This document shows, one piece after another, positions 52,522 through 61,774 of a stretch of DNA of 64,000 nt. The stretch spans positions 124,001 through 188,000 of the forward strand of contig NZ_OCMS01000005.1 of assembly GCF_900215325.1 (NCBI RefSeq), in the 5' to 3' direction. The notes under the pieces are model-generated. The model was given only the letters and a program-made list of their open reading frames with translations. It ran no database searches and was not told where the DNA came from. A program made the translations under genes and the position numbers. Source of the stretch: Fibrobacter sp. UWB16 (GTDB lineage: Bacteria > Fibrobacterota > Fibrobacteria > Fibrobacterales > Fibrobacteraceae). Position 1 is the stretch's first letter, and the number at the start of each line of letters is the position of its first letter.

Positions 52522-53991
52522 ATGAGAAAACTTTTCGCTAAAATTGCTATGAGCTGCGCTCTGGTGCCTGCGCTGTTGGCTGGAACGTCCGAGGCTGCAG
52601 TAAATTTGCCAGTGCACAAGGAAGTCCTTGATAACGGGCTGACCGTTCTTCTGTACCCGAACAAGCAAGCTCCGACAGTGAGCTTCCGTTTGTTTTACGT
52701 GACTGGCTCTGTCCACGAAGTTCCCGGCAAATCGGGGCTTGCTCACATCTTGGAACACGAACTTTTCAAGGGCACAAAGAAGGTCGGCATCTCCGATAGC
52801 ATTGCTGATGTCAAGTTCATGGCAACCCAGGATTCTTTGCAGGCTTTGATCCGCTCGGCAAGACTTGCTGACGATACCGCTCTCGTGAAAAAGCTTTCCG
52901 CAGAACACGATTCTGTGCTGAACGAACACCGCAAAATCTTTGTCAAGGATGAATTGTGGGGCGCCTACCAGGCTGCTGGCGGAACAGGTCTTAACGCCTT
53001 TACGAGCGATTTGGTTACCGCTTATACCGTAACGCTTCCCAAGAATAAAACGGAACTCTTTATGTGGCTTGAATCCGACCGTATGCAAAATGCGGTGCTC
53101 CGCGAGTTCTATTCTGAACGCTCTGTGGTGCGTGAAGAACGCCGCATGCGCTATGACGACCGCCCGACAGGCCGATTCTACGAAACGCTCAATTCCATGA
53201 TTTACGAAGCGTTCCCGTACCGAGTGCCGACCATTGGCTGGCCAAGCGATATCGAAAATTTGACTCGCGAACAAGCCGAAGAACATTACCGCAAGTATTA
53301 CAAGCCGCGCAATGCAATCCTTGTGATGGCTGGTGATTTGGATACGCTTGAAACGATGAAAATCGTCAAGAAGTATTTTGCGCCAATTCCGGCTGGCGAA
53401 GCTTTCCCTCCGCTTACCGTGCGTGACCCCGAACAGGCCGGCGAAAAGCGTTTGACCGTCAAGCGTAAGGACGCTCCGAATCTTTATACGCTTGTGTTTA
53501 AGACCCCCGCAGTGGGCGATAGCACTCTCTACGCACTTGATATTGCTGAAGGCGTTTTGAATGGACGTTCTGGCCGCCTTTACAAGCGCCTAGTCGAAGA
53601 AGAAAAACTCGCTGTCGGCGTGAGCGCAAGCAATAGCCCGAACAAGTACATTTCCGAGTTCTCCGTCCGTGTGAACCTCCGCCCTGACGCAAACCGCGAA
53701 AAGGTCGAAAAAATCGTCTGGGAAGAACTTGAAAAGCTGAAGAAGGAACAAGTCAGTGAACGCGAATTCCAGAAAGTCAAGAACCGCGCTTACGCAGGAC
53801 TCGTCCGCAGCTTGACCGACATGGAAAACGTCGCGACGATGCTCGGATGGTACGAAGTCTACGGTGACTACCGCATCTTCCTCAACTGGGCCGATAATTT
53901 GGACAAGGTAAATGTTGCCGACGTGCAGAGCGTCGCGAAGAAAACATTTGTCCGAGAAAAGTCCACCGCGGGCTTCCTCGTGAAAGAATAA
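52522..53991 (+). CDS. M16-family zinc peptidase, exported
   Basis: Pitrilysin-type protease. I use the ATG at 52522; a TTG three codons upstream is unlikely. Signal peptide 1-25 (LLAGTSEA). The inverted zinc motif HILEH is at 75-79, with the third ligand expected in the following helix; SDLVTAYTVTLPKNKTELFMWLESDRM and RSVVREERRMRYDDRP are family blocks. The C-terminal half (about 240-489) is the inactive M16C-like domain. 489 residues is one M16 pair, as in bacterial periplasmic or envelope members. A TATCTA box lies 11 nt before the ATG. Confidence 0.92.
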   Translation: MRKLFAKIAMSCALVPALLAGTSEAAVNLPVHKEVLDNGLTVLLYPNKQAPTVSFRLFYVTGSVHEVPGKSGLAHILEHELFKGTKKVGISDSIADVKFMATQDSLQALIRSARLADDTALVKKLSAEHDSVLNEHRKIFVKDELWGAYQAAGGTGLNAFTSDLVTAYTVTLPKNKTELFMWLESDRMQNAVLREFYSERSVVREERRMRYDDRPTGRFYETLNSMIYEAFPYRVPTIGWPSDIENLTREQAEEHYRKYYKPRNAILVMAGDLDTLETMKIVKKYFAPIPAGEAFPPLTVRDPEQAGEKRLTVKRKDAPNLYTLVFKTPAVGDSTLYALDIAEGVLNGRSGRLYKRLVEEEKLAVGVSASNSPNKYISEFSVRVNLRPDANREKVEKIVWEELEKLKKEQVSEREFQKVKNRAYAGLVRSLTDMENVATMLGWYEVYGDYRIFLNWADNLDKVNVADVQSVAKKTFVREKSTAGFLVKE

Positions 53992-54185
53992 AACGAGCTG
54001 ATACTGTCATTCCCCTAACGGGGCTTGACTTGTTCGCCTCGGATATAGAAACATGCAAGCATGTTTCTGCATCGCTCGGCTCCATTGTCATTCCCCTAAC
54101 GGGGCTTGACTGCTGCGGGTATCAAATGCGAGTTCACAAGTGACCTCTCGCTTGATACCCTTGCGTGTCATTCCCGCCTTGAGCG
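53992..54185. repeat. Convergent intergenic region packed with repeats and hairpins
   Basis: Two copies of GTCATTCCCCTAACGGGGC-TTGACT (54006 and 54087), a perfect AGAAACATGC-AA-GCATGTTTCT palindrome (54047-54068), a long hairpin GGGTATCAA...TTGATACCC (54117-54160) and a GTCATTCCCGCC-TTGAGCGG repeat (54168). No gene is seen. Confidence 0.75.
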
Positions 54186-54195
54186 GAAATCCCCC

Positions 54196-55107
54196 TTACA
54201 CCCCTTCGATAGCTTCAATCTGCTTGCCGAGTTCGCTTGCTTGCTGTGAATCTTCGTTGTAAATGGCGTTGATTCGCTTGCAGCTGAGTTCGAGCAGATT
54301 GCGGGCCTCGATGGAATCGCTTTGCTTGCGGAGTTCGCGCAGAGCTTTGTCGATTCTCTCGATGTCCTTCTGGTCGGGATAGCCCTTCATGAAGGCGTAG
54401 AAAAGCTGAATTTGTGTGTTGTATTCGCTGTCGGATTCGCAGGCGAGCAAGAACGGGATGACGCGTACGTTGAGGAGCTTCGAAAGGTCTCCCATGAACG
54501 TGTTGAGCGTGAGACCCTTTGGGAAGAGTTCTTCCGTATCCTTCTGGATGTCTTCGGTGTTCACGAAATCGCCCTCTTCAAACTGCAGGAGCATTTCGTT
54601 GAGCATGTCCATTTCGTTTCGCTTAGCTTGTTCGCGATACTTTGCCTGGTAATAAATCGGGAGCGTCGTGAGGCAGTAATGCGCCTGGTTTGCACCGATA
54701 AATTCACCGATGTAGTAGATGTCGGCGTCTTCCTTGAGAATATCTTCTTCGTTGTTGAAGTTCCCGATGCGGGCGGGTATGGGGATCACTTCCATGTTCG
54801 AAAGCTCATGGAGGCGTTCGCGCATGGCGTCAACGTCCAAATTCTCGGGGAGTTCCACGCCGTTTTCTTCCATCGTTTTGAGAAAGTTGTTGAACTTTGC
54901 ATCGACGGCGCGGTTGACTTCTCTTCTGCTAGGCTTGTGTTCGAACTGACGAAAATCGCCTTCCAACGTCAAAAGTCCGTTTTTGATCATGTCGTCAAAC
55001 GGCGTTTCGTTGGGTTCGGCGTCGGGGGAGGGCAAAATGCGCGCATAGGCAATCATTCTGCCGCACAGTTTTTCGTCATTTCCTTTTTTCTGTTCGATTC
55101 CAAGCAT
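54196..55107 (-). CDS. Cytosolic protein of unknown function
   Basis: 303 residues, acidic, without signal peptide or membrane helix. Mostly predicted helical: 190-215 (REQAKRNEMDMLNEMLLQFEEGDF) and the C-terminal 255-300 look like long helices. I recognise no domain. A TAATTT box (55119-55114 on the minus strand) ends 6 nt before the ATG, with no Shine-Dalgarno, as for several housekeeping genes here. It converges on the M16 gene and lies downstream of the pectinase pair, but its promoter-like box suggests separate transcription. Confidence 0.7.
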   Translation of the reverse strand: MLGIEQKKGNDEKLCGRMIAYARILPSPDAEPNETPFDDMIKNGLLTLEGDFRQFEHKPSRREVNRAVDAKFNNFLKTMEENGVELPENLDVDAMRERLHELSNMEVIPIPARIGNFNNEEDILKEDADIYYIGEFIGANQAHYCLTTLPIYYQAKYREQAKRNEMDMLNEMLLQFEEGDFVNTEDIQKDTEELFPKGLTLNTFMGDLSKLLNVRVIPFLLACESDSEYNTQIQLFYAFMKGYPDQKDIERIDKALRELRKQSDSIEARNLLELSCKRINAIYNEDSQQASELGKQIEAIEGV

Positions 55108-55126
55108 GGACTAAAATTAACAAAAT

Positions 55127-57226
55127 CTAGCGGACTTGGACCATTTTTTGTTTGCTGTAACCTTGCGCAGAGGTCTTTACGACGTAGATTCCTGGGGCAA
55201 GGACGGTCAAATTAGCGTTCCCTTTCGTATAGCGCACAAGTTTTCCGTTCGTATCGTAGATGCGGCTTTCGCTAACAGTTGCGTTTGTGCGATTAATTTG
55301 GGCGATGCTTGTTGTGCCTTTGTCGACGTTCTTTTCTGTGAGCTTGATTTGGTCGAGGTTCGGGCCGTCATTGCCGTCAACGATGGAAAATGTGATGTAG
55401 CTTGCGCCTTTGGGGAGCGTAATGGTCGCTTCTTTTGTCTGGTATGTGGTCCACTTGTCGGTGGCTTCGAACGAAATGACTTCGGCGCCTTTGCATCCGT
55501 CAACGCCTGCGGAGCATGTGCCGGGGGGAGCGAAGGCGAGGTTGCGTGTTTTGCCGCTGCCATTTGCGTATGTCATTTCCATCGTGTATTCGCCGGGGTA
55601 TTCTACATAAACGGGGACTTGGACGGTTGATTTCCCGGTGCCGAAGTTAATGTAGCCGGTGCCTGCAAAGCCTGCGTTTGTACTTTCGTTGATGGCGTTA
55701 TCGATGATGCCGTCTTCGGCCTGGAACGTTGTTGTTCCCTTGGCTTCGAAGATGGCACCGAGTTCGATGTCCTTGGTCATCGTTGTTTTCCAAGTGCTTT
55801 CGCTGCCGGCGTCGCTTGCGCTTTTGCCTGTCCAACCTGCGAATTTCCAGCCGCTAGCGGGTTCTGCGATGAACGAGACTGCTGTGCCTTCGGCGATTTT
55901 TTCGCGATTCGGGGAGGCGATAACGGAGCCGCCAATAGAAGAGTTGATTGTTAAGTTGTAGTAGGTGACATTTGCTTCGAGAACGGTGATTTCGTTGGAG
56001 CTTGCGCCGAGACCGCCCATGGAATTTGCGGCGCGGACGGTGACTTTGGAACCTGCGGCAATACCTCCGATATCAATGGAATTTGTCGTGGTATTGCTGT
56101 GGTATTTGCCGTTCACAAAGACCGCCCAGCATATAGCGTTGTCGTCATCGTTCCAAATGATGTTGGCGCCTTCCTGAGAAATCTTAGGAGCGGAGACTTG
56201 CGCTGTGAGTTTGTTCGGTTCCCAGTTATCGCTACCGCCTAAGACGTTTTTCAATGTATATTTCGCGGCATCGTTTGCATTCCACACGGTCTTGAGTGTT
56301 GTTGCTGTCGATGCGTCTTTGCCTCCGTTAAAATACGTTTTACGTTGACTTGTGTTGATTGCGCCGCCGCTCCCGTTCTTGCTGTTGTATTCGCCGAAAA
56401 TTACGGGGGCAGAATTCATGTCGGGACCCCAGCCTTCGGCTTTGGGCTCTGCACGCATGATGGTATTTAAGAAGACGACTTTTGCACGGCCCCAGGAGCG
56501 TCCGAGATAGAATGTCTTGTTGAATCCTGAATTGCTGACTTCGATGATCGCGTTGTTGAAAACGTAACCCCAGGTGTCTGGGTTTTGCGATGCCGTAATG
56601 TAGCCGCCGTTGCGCGTCATCACGAGCTTGGTGCCTTCGAAAAATACATCGCCGCCACCACAGATAAAGTCTACAGTTCCGTCAATTTCGCCACCTTCCC
56701 AATACGTGCGGCCTTTCTTGGTGTAGTATGTGTCTTGACCGCTCAAAAGACGCACGTTCTTGTAGATGAACTTGTCGCCTGCATTTTGCTGCAGAGCAAC
56801 CTGGCGTGCAGCGCTGCCAGAGTTATAGGTGCCTCTGTTTTGCAGGGTGATGTCCTGCATGTACATGTTCTTGTTGCTGGGGAAGTACAGCGTTGCCGTT
56901 GTGCTGATGCCTTCGGTGTCGGTCGTGTTCCAGATAATCGTCTTGTCGACAGACTCCCCGATAATGGATATGTTCGAGCCGCTGAATGTCGATTTGCCGT
57001 GTTCGTCACCGGTGACCTTGGTGATGTTGTATTCACCATTTGGTACAAAGAGAATGAATCGCTTGGATTCGGTGGCGCCCGAAGAAGATGCCTTGGCGAT
57101 AGCCGCCTTGAAATCACCATCGACGCCCAGGACAAAGTCAAAACCGTGCTTCGCGATTGCGGAAGCGTTCACCGCCATTGCAAGCGGCATACAAACTGCA
57201 AACCTGTAAACCCAACTATTCAACAT
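55127..57226 (-). CDS. Secreted pectinesterase (CE8) with CBM35-like and sorting-like domains
   Basis: Removes methyl esters from homogalacturonan. Signal peptide 1-24. CE8 right-handed helix about 25-340, with the signature LQQNAGDKFIYKNVRLLSGQDTYYT, catalytic-Asp block GTVDFICGGGDVFFEGT and YLGRSWG (binding Arg). A fibronectin-like stretch and a GWKFAGWTG repeat-type module (about 345-495) follow, then a CBM35/CBM6-like domain (about 498-625, FQAEDGII...LDQIKLTEKN) and the sorting-like end (SRIYDTNGKLVRYTKGN...MVQVR). ATG at 57226 after GAGGT. It pairs with the pectate lyase upstream. Confidence 0.92.
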   Translation of the reverse strand: MLNSWVYRFAVCMPLAMAVNASAIAKHGFDFVLGVDGDFKAAIAKASSSGATESKRFILFVPNGEYNITKVTGDEHGKSTFSGSNISIIGESVDKTIIWNTTDTEGISTTATLYFPSNKNMYMQDITLQNRGTYNSGSAARQVALQQNAGDKFIYKNVRLLSGQDTYYTKKGRTYWEGGEIDGTVDFICGGGDVFFEGTKLVMTRNGGYITASQNPDTWGYVFNNAIIEVSNSGFNKTFYLGRSWGRAKVVFLNTIMRAEPKAEGWGPDMNSAPVIFGEYNSKNGSGGAINTSQRKTYFNGGKDASTATTLKTVWNANDAAKYTLKNVLGGSDNWEPNKLTAQVSAPKISQEGANIIWNDDDNAICWAVFVNGKYHSNTTTNSIDIGGIAAGSKVTVRAANSMGGLGASSNEITVLEANVTYYNLTINSSIGGSVIASPNREKIAEGTAVSFIAEPASGWKFAGWTGKSASDAGSESTWKTTMTKDIELGAIFEAKGTTTFQAEDGIIDNAINESTNAGFAGTGYINFGTGKSTVQVPVYVEYPGEYTMEMTYANGSGKTRNLAFAPPGTCSAGVDGCKGAEVISFEATDKWTTYQTKEATITLPKGASYITFSIVDGNDGPNLDQIKLTEKNVDKGTTSIAQINRTNATVSESRIYDTNGKLVRYTKGNANLTVLAPGIYVVKTSAQGYSKQKMVQVR

Positions 57227-57246
57227 ATTACCTCAATTCTAATGCA

Positions 57247-57330
57247 TGGATTGCTTCGCCTTCGGCTCGCAATGACGTTTTTTTGTTTGTCACCCCGGCT
57301 GTCACCCCGGACTTGTTCCGGGGTCGCCTA
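57247..57330. repeat. Dispersed repeats between the pectinase genes
   Basis: GGATTGCTTCGCC...GCAATGAC (57247-57275) is the inverse of the GTCATTGCGAGC class found inside hsdS; GTCACCCCGG-CT and GTCACCCCGGACTTGTTCCG-GGG follow at 57289 and 57301. Confidence 0.7.
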
Positions 57331-59058
57331 TTTTGCATTCCTTCCGTTCACTCTGTACGTTTTTCCATTACTTCTCGTAAAGTAAGCGCCTGCGCTATTA
57401 TTGTTGCGACCAAAGTCCACAAAATAGCGATTGCCTTGCTGCGCATTGTGTACCGTGCGCATTGCCTCAATGGAGGTAGGCGGAATCTCGACTTTGCCTG
57501 CTTTCAAATCATCGCTCATCCAGCCAATGTAATCGATGTTTGCCATGCCATCTTTTGAAAGGCTTGTGAACTTGAGTTCGCTATAGCCTTGTGGCAATTC
57601 AATTTCGATGGATTGCACTTTCCATGTCGTCCACGCTGCTGTGGATTCCATGCTGCCGTCGGCGAGCAAAGTCTTGTCGCCTGCAGAAACGCTGTAACCG
57701 CGCGCAGAACCGCCGCCGTTTGCAAAGCTGATGAACAAGGTGTATTTGCCGGATTTCAATGCGGTGACGCCGTAAGTCACGTAGCTTCCTGTGGAGTTGT
57801 CAACGTTTGCGTAACCTTCGCCAACGAATCCCGTGTTGGTTGTTTCCTTGACGCCTTGAATGTCGATAAAGTCTACACCGTCAATGTACGTTTTGCATGT
57901 GTCGTTTCCGCACATAGCTGGTGCTGGCGGAGGTGGAACATAGTTGTCGTCCATCTTGGCGAGTGCTTCGAGGTATGCATTTTCGGTGCCTAGAATTGCA
58001 GAGCCGTAATCGCCTGCCCACTGGTAGCCCTTGCGACGTTCTTCGCTGATTTTCATGAAGTCCTGCGTCTTGGTGCTAGCACCATCGCGGTCGCAGAAAA
58101 AGTAGTTGTCGTTGTTGACTTCGTAAAAGCGGAACCACAGCGATGAGCCCGCCTTGTCAACGACACCAGCGGTCTTGCTAAACGCCTTGTCTTTTAGTTT
58201 ATTCTTTCTGTACCATGCAATCGCCCCCTTGACCGCTTTTTGAACGGCTTCGTTCTGGTCCGGCCAGTTCATCAAAAACCACACCACGCCCATGGATTCA
58301 TTGCCGGACTTGCTGGCGAGTTCGTAAGCACGTGCGCCAACTGGGGCGAGGCTGTTGGTGTCGTGCTGGGCGCACCAAACCGTGAGTTTTCCGTCGTTCA
58401 CGATTTGGGCCTTGAGCAAGTAATCGACCGCTTTGTCGAGAGCCGATTTCATTTTGCTGCGGGTGGCGTCGTCGATGATATCCGAATCAAATGGACTCGT
58501 CTTGTTGGCGATATCCATCATCGTGACCATTGCACGGATCATGGCGTTGTCATTTAGCGTGATTTGGTCGGAATAGTTGCCGCGTTTGGGCCAAACTTGT
58601 GGGAGTCCGCCTTTGGAGCGCTGCATGGTCAAAAGAAAATTGACGGCTTTATTGAAACTTGTCTTAAATGCGGATTTGTAATTGTTGTTCGTCGTTTCTT
58701 TGTAACGCACGGCGAGCAAACGTATTTCTTGAATGGTGGCGTTATTGTCAATCGTGCCGAGGTCGGCCCCGCCCTGTGCACGCCATTCGGATTTTTGACC
58801 GCCGCCATACGCGCTTTTATACTTGTCGGCCATGGCTTTGTAAAAACCGCCGTTTGCGATTTGCCAAGTGGTCATGTTGTAGGTGTACTGGTCGATATCC
58901 ATGCCTGATGCAGCTGAAGTCAGCTCCGAATAGCCTCGATAGCTGTTGATTTTCGAAACTGCTGTTGACGGGGGAGCATAGGTTGCCGCAAACGAAAAAG
59001 ACGCGACAGACATTGCCGCTACAAAAAACTTGTAGTTACCAAACCCAAAATTCTTCAT
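57328..59058 (-). CDS. Secreted pectate lyase, PL10, with CBM35-like domain
   Basis: Cleaves polygalacturonate by beta-elimination with Ca2+. Signal peptide 1-24. The PL10 alpha-toroid (about 30-365) has family blocks TIDNNATIQEIRLLA, GGLPQVWPKRGNYSDQITLNDNAM and TVWCAQHD. A CBM35-like domain (about 385-515, YIDGVDFIDIQG...MANIDYIGWMSDD) follows. Unlike its neighbours it lacks the 70-residue sorting-like domain and ends in a short basic tail (SNGKTYRVNGRNAK), so its export or anchoring may differ. The 3' end runs into a dispersed repeat. ATG at 59058. Confidence 0.92.
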   Translation of the reverse strand: MKNFGFGNYKFFVAAMSVASFSFAATYAPPSTAVSKINSYRGYSELTSAASGMDIDQYTYNMTTWQIANGGFYKAMADKYKSAYGGGQKSEWRAQGGADLGTIDNNATIQEIRLLAVRYKETTNNNYKSAFKTSFNKAVNFLLTMQRSKGGLPQVWPKRGNYSDQITLNDNAMIRAMVTMMDIANKTSPFDSDIIDDATRSKMKSALDKAVDYLLKAQIVNDGKLTVWCAQHDTNSLAPVGARAYELASKSGNESMGVVWFLMNWPDQNEAVQKAVKGAIAWYRKNKLKDKAFSKTAGVVDKAGSSLWFRFYEVNNDNYFFCDRDGASTKTQDFMKISEERRKGYQWAGDYGSAILGTENAYLEALAKMDDNYVPPPPAPAMCGNDTCKTYIDGVDFIDIQGVKETTNTGFVGEGYANVDNSTGSYVTYGVTALKSGKYTLFISFANGGGSARGYSVSAGDKTLLADGSMESTAAWTTWKVQSIEIELPQGYSELKFTSLSKDGMANIDYIGWMSDDLKAGKVEIPPTSIEAMRTVHNAQQGNRYFVDFGRNNNSAGAYFTRSNGKTYRVNGRNAK

Positions 59059-59107
59059 AAAAGACCTATAGAAGAGTTTTTAAACCCACACCGCTTCTAT
59101 AATTTAC

Positions 59108-59135
59108 ATTATAATAGGCCGATTTTTGTTAAGAA
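59108..59135 (-). promoter_or_regulatory. Candidate promoter of the pectate lyase gene
   Basis: Minus strand: TTCTTA (59135-59130), 16-nt spacer, TATAAT (59113-59108), about 50 nt before the ATG. Confidence 0.4.
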
Positions 59136-59470
59136 TTTCTTTTAAGTGTTGTCTTTGGACAATGGGGCTGGTCGCGTTGTCACCCCGGTCTCTGCTTTTT
59201 GTCATGCCGGACTCCGTTCTCTTTGACCACTTAGAGCTTTGACGCTTTGCGTCAGCATCTTCGGCTCAATCATGACAGTCTGCAAGCAGCCTGTCGCGAC
59301 ACTCGCCTTGAATGCAACTAGCTCTTACGTGGTCATGATCCGCGTATGGGGACTGCATCGCCATCTCGAATTTATAATACACTCTGTATAATATTTTTCT
59401 AAAAATTTTTAAAAAAATTAAAAAATATCGAAATTTCTTTAAAAATCTTGATTTTGTATAGTAAAATCTA

Positions 59471-59489
59471 TTGCGGGAACGTGCCGCAA
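59471..59489. promoter_or_regulatory. Inverted repeat before the TIGR02147-type regulator gene
   Basis: TTGCGG-GAACGTG-CCGCAA lies 17 bp before the start codon and just before TAATTT (59494-59499), which is 6 nt from the ATG. It could be an operator for autoregulation. The rest of the gap 59059-59470 holds one GTCATGCCGG-type repeat remnant near 59201 and AT-rich DNA, and no gene. Confidence 0.45.
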
Positions 59490-59505
59490 AATCTAATTTA
59501 TAGGT

Positions 59506-60327
59506 ATGAAACCGATAACCGAATATCAAGACTACCGAGAATACATGCGCGACTTCTACGAAGAACGCAAACGCAGTTCTTTTTTCTCGTGGCGCGAATT
59601 CTCCAAACTGGCGGGGTTTACCTCACCAAACTACATTCAGCTCGTGTGCGAAGGCAAAAGCCGCTTGAGCAAGAATGGTGTTGAAAAAGTGGCCGAAGCC
59701 ATGGGGCTTGCTGGTGCTGACCGCGATTATTTTCTCGCGATGGAGCGTTTTGGTGATGCCAAAAACGATGCAAGCAAAATTCAGGCGTTTAACGAAATGC
59801 AAAAAATCGCAAAGGAAAACCGTTTGCGAGTCGTTGATGCCGAGGCGTTCAAGTATTTCGAATCGTGGGTGAACCCGGTGTTGCGCGAACTTGCCCCGAT
59901 TATGCCGGGCGCAAAACCGCTGGAACTTGCACACCATTGCTACCCGGTTGTGAGTGCCGCCGAAGTTCGCCATTCACTTGACTTTATGTGCCAAGCCGAA
60001 TTCCTCAAGAAAATCGGCGAAGATACCTACGTGCAGACCGAGAAAGTCGTGACGGGATCTTCCGAGGCCATCCCGTTGGCACTGCGTTCCATGAACCGCC
60101 AAATGTCAAAGTTTGCAACTGAGGCAATTGACGAAGTGCCGCCCGAAAAGCGCCACATCGCAGGCGTGACGCTTGGAATGTCCGAAGCGACGTACCAGTG
60201 GCTTGTGCAAAAGCTTGAAACGCTTAGGCTGCAGGTGGTTGCCATGGCAGCTAAAGAAAAAGAATACGATAAAGTTTATCGATTGAATTTACAGCTATTC
60301 CCGCTCGCTAGTGGGGTGGAGGCCTAA
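59506..60327 (+). CDS. TIGR02147-family (DUF4423-like) putative regulator
   Basis: 273 residues, cytosolic. The N terminus (1-75) is a phage-repressor-like HTH with the family start ITEYQDYREYMRDFYEERKR and FFSWREFSKLAGFTSPNYIQLVCEGKSRLS. The C-terminal two thirds (85-265) is the helical DUF4423-type part. The family is known as a large paralogous group in Fibrobacter; its targets are not established. It is followed by a lipoprotein gene 1 bp after the stop, so the two form a unit. TAATTT lies 6 nt before the ATG. Confidence 0.88.
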   Translation: MKPITEYQDYREYMRDFYEERKRSSFFSWREFSKLAGFTSPNYIQLVCEGKSRLSKNGVEKVAEAMGLAGADRDYFLAMERFGDAKNDASKIQAFNEMQKIAKENRLRVVDAEAFKYFESWVNPVLRELAPIMPGAKPLELAHHCYPVVSAAEVRHSLDFMCQAEFLKKIGEDTYVQTEKVVTGSSEAIPLALRSMNRQMSKFATEAIDEVPPEKRHIAGVTLGMSEATYQWLVQKLETLRLQVVAMAAKEKEYDKVYRLNLQLFPLASGVEA

Positions 60328-60328
60328 T

Positions 60329-61774
60329 ATGAAAAACCTGAATAAAGTAATACTAGTAGGCTTGACTGCCTTTTGGGCTGCTTGTTCCAACGATGCGGGT
60401 GCTGAATCGGGGGTCTCTGGGGCGACGACTGAACCGAGTACTTCGCCAATGGCAAATTTGACGGATGAACAGAAGGTGATTCTGACAAAGTCTTTCAAGA
60501 CTCTTGTTGATTCTGCAAAGTATGTTCTGTCTAATAGCGATGAGGTTGATGACGACGGAATTTGGGAACCTGATTCAAATTATTTGGAAATCCTTAGGTT
60601 GACATATCCGTTTGATTCAAAGCCAGAAGAGAATTTTGCTTATCCAAGCCAAAATGGCCGTCGAAAATGCAATGTTTCGACATATCCAGCGGATTTAGGT
60701 GTAGTGCTGAAACAGTCGTTTAACGCTAGTGCTAGTTTCAGTGGTCCGCAGAAAAAAACTTCAAGTGTTATATCCTCAAAACTTGTCGAAGTGGATGGTG
60801 TTCCTGTTATTGTAAAATCGGTCGGAACTGAGAGCTTTCAAAATGGATATTGGGGCTACGGCGTGTCCTGTTCCGAATATTTGAATCGGTTTAAACAATC
60901 TTGTAGCGAGTCTAATGGAATCTTCAAAGATTTTGGAGATGGATGCCGAAGTTTAAGGCTGACTATGGCTTGCTCGATGTTTGCTCTAGATGGATTGACT
61001 GAAGATGCCGTTATGGATTCATTTACGGAAGAATATAAGAATATGTGCCAAGATGATTCCGTAAAATATGCATCTGTTGAAAATGCAGATGACGTGATTC
61101 AAGCGTGTTCTGGTGGTGGATACGTAGACATGGAATCGTCTTTTTATAGCACTTGTCCTGAACCTGAAAATAATTATGATCCTGTGCTCGATAGTTTATC
61201 AGTTGCTTGGCGTATAGGCTTGAAACGTACATTTGATGCTTATAGGGAACAATTTAATGTATTTAAGGATACGGTTGATGGAACCTTACACACGTATCAT
61301 TATCCAGAACTTGTTTTTGGGGATGGTGTTGCATACAATTCTTTCCCGAATGGAACAGATGTGGTAAGTGCATATCGTGAAGAGGGCGTGTATCATTTGC
61401 CTGATTCTCTGGTCGAAGTTTTTTTCCCAGAGGCGGCCCAAAGTCCGCAAGTGTTCGAAGTTCTTAAACGGAGGAACGAAACTTATTATATAATTGTTTT
61501 AAAGGATATTGGTGCTAAAGGTCATATTTTGAAAAGTATTGGTGCCGATGAAATTCGTATTTTGGATATTGTGAAAAGTGGGGAATCGTGCACGGAGAAT
61601 AATGATGTTTATTATTCCGTGTATTTGATAAAAGGCTCGCCTGAATGGGATGTGAGCGGAAAGAAAATTGTGAGGGAGACTTATGTAAGCCCACTTTGGA
61701 AATGCGACGATCAAGAAAGTCTTGAACGGATTGAACCGTATGGCGAGTGGATTAATCAGTATGGATTTGTCTAA
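60329..61774 (+). CDS. Lipoprotein paired with the TIGR02147-type regulator, function unknown
   Basis: The ATG at 60329 follows GGTGGAGG at the end of the regulator gene and starts a lipoprotein signal with lipobox WAAC (Cys20). The earlier in-frame ATG at 60311 lies inside the regulator gene. The mature part (about 460 residues) has eight or more cysteines and several Tyr/Asp-rich stretches but no motif I recognise. AT content is higher than in neighbouring genes, and codon use is less biased. Location downstream of the regulator suggests a surface product under its control. Confidence 0.75.
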   Translation: MKNLNKVILVGLTAFWAACSNDAGAESGVSGATTEPSTSPMANLTDEQKVILTKSFKTLVDSAKYVLSNSDEVDDDGIWEPDSNYLEILRLTYPFDSKPEENFAYPSQNGRRKCNVSTYPADLGVVLKQSFNASASFSGPQKKTSSVISSKLVEVDGVPVIVKSVGTESFQNGYWGYGVSCSEYLNRFKQSCSESNGIFKDFGDGCRSLRLTMACSMFALDGLTEDAVMDSFTEEYKNMCQDDSVKYASVENADDVIQACSGGGYVDMESSFYSTCPEPENNYDPVLDSLSVAWRIGLKRTFDAYREQFNVFKDTVDGTLHTYHYPELVFGDGVAYNSFPNGTDVVSAYREEGVYHLPDSLVEVFFPEAAQSPQVFEVLKRRNETYYIIVLKDIGAKGHILKSIGADEIRILDIVKSGESCTENNDVYYSVYLIKGSPEWDVSGKKIVRETYVSPLWKCDDQESLERIEPYGEWINQYGFV

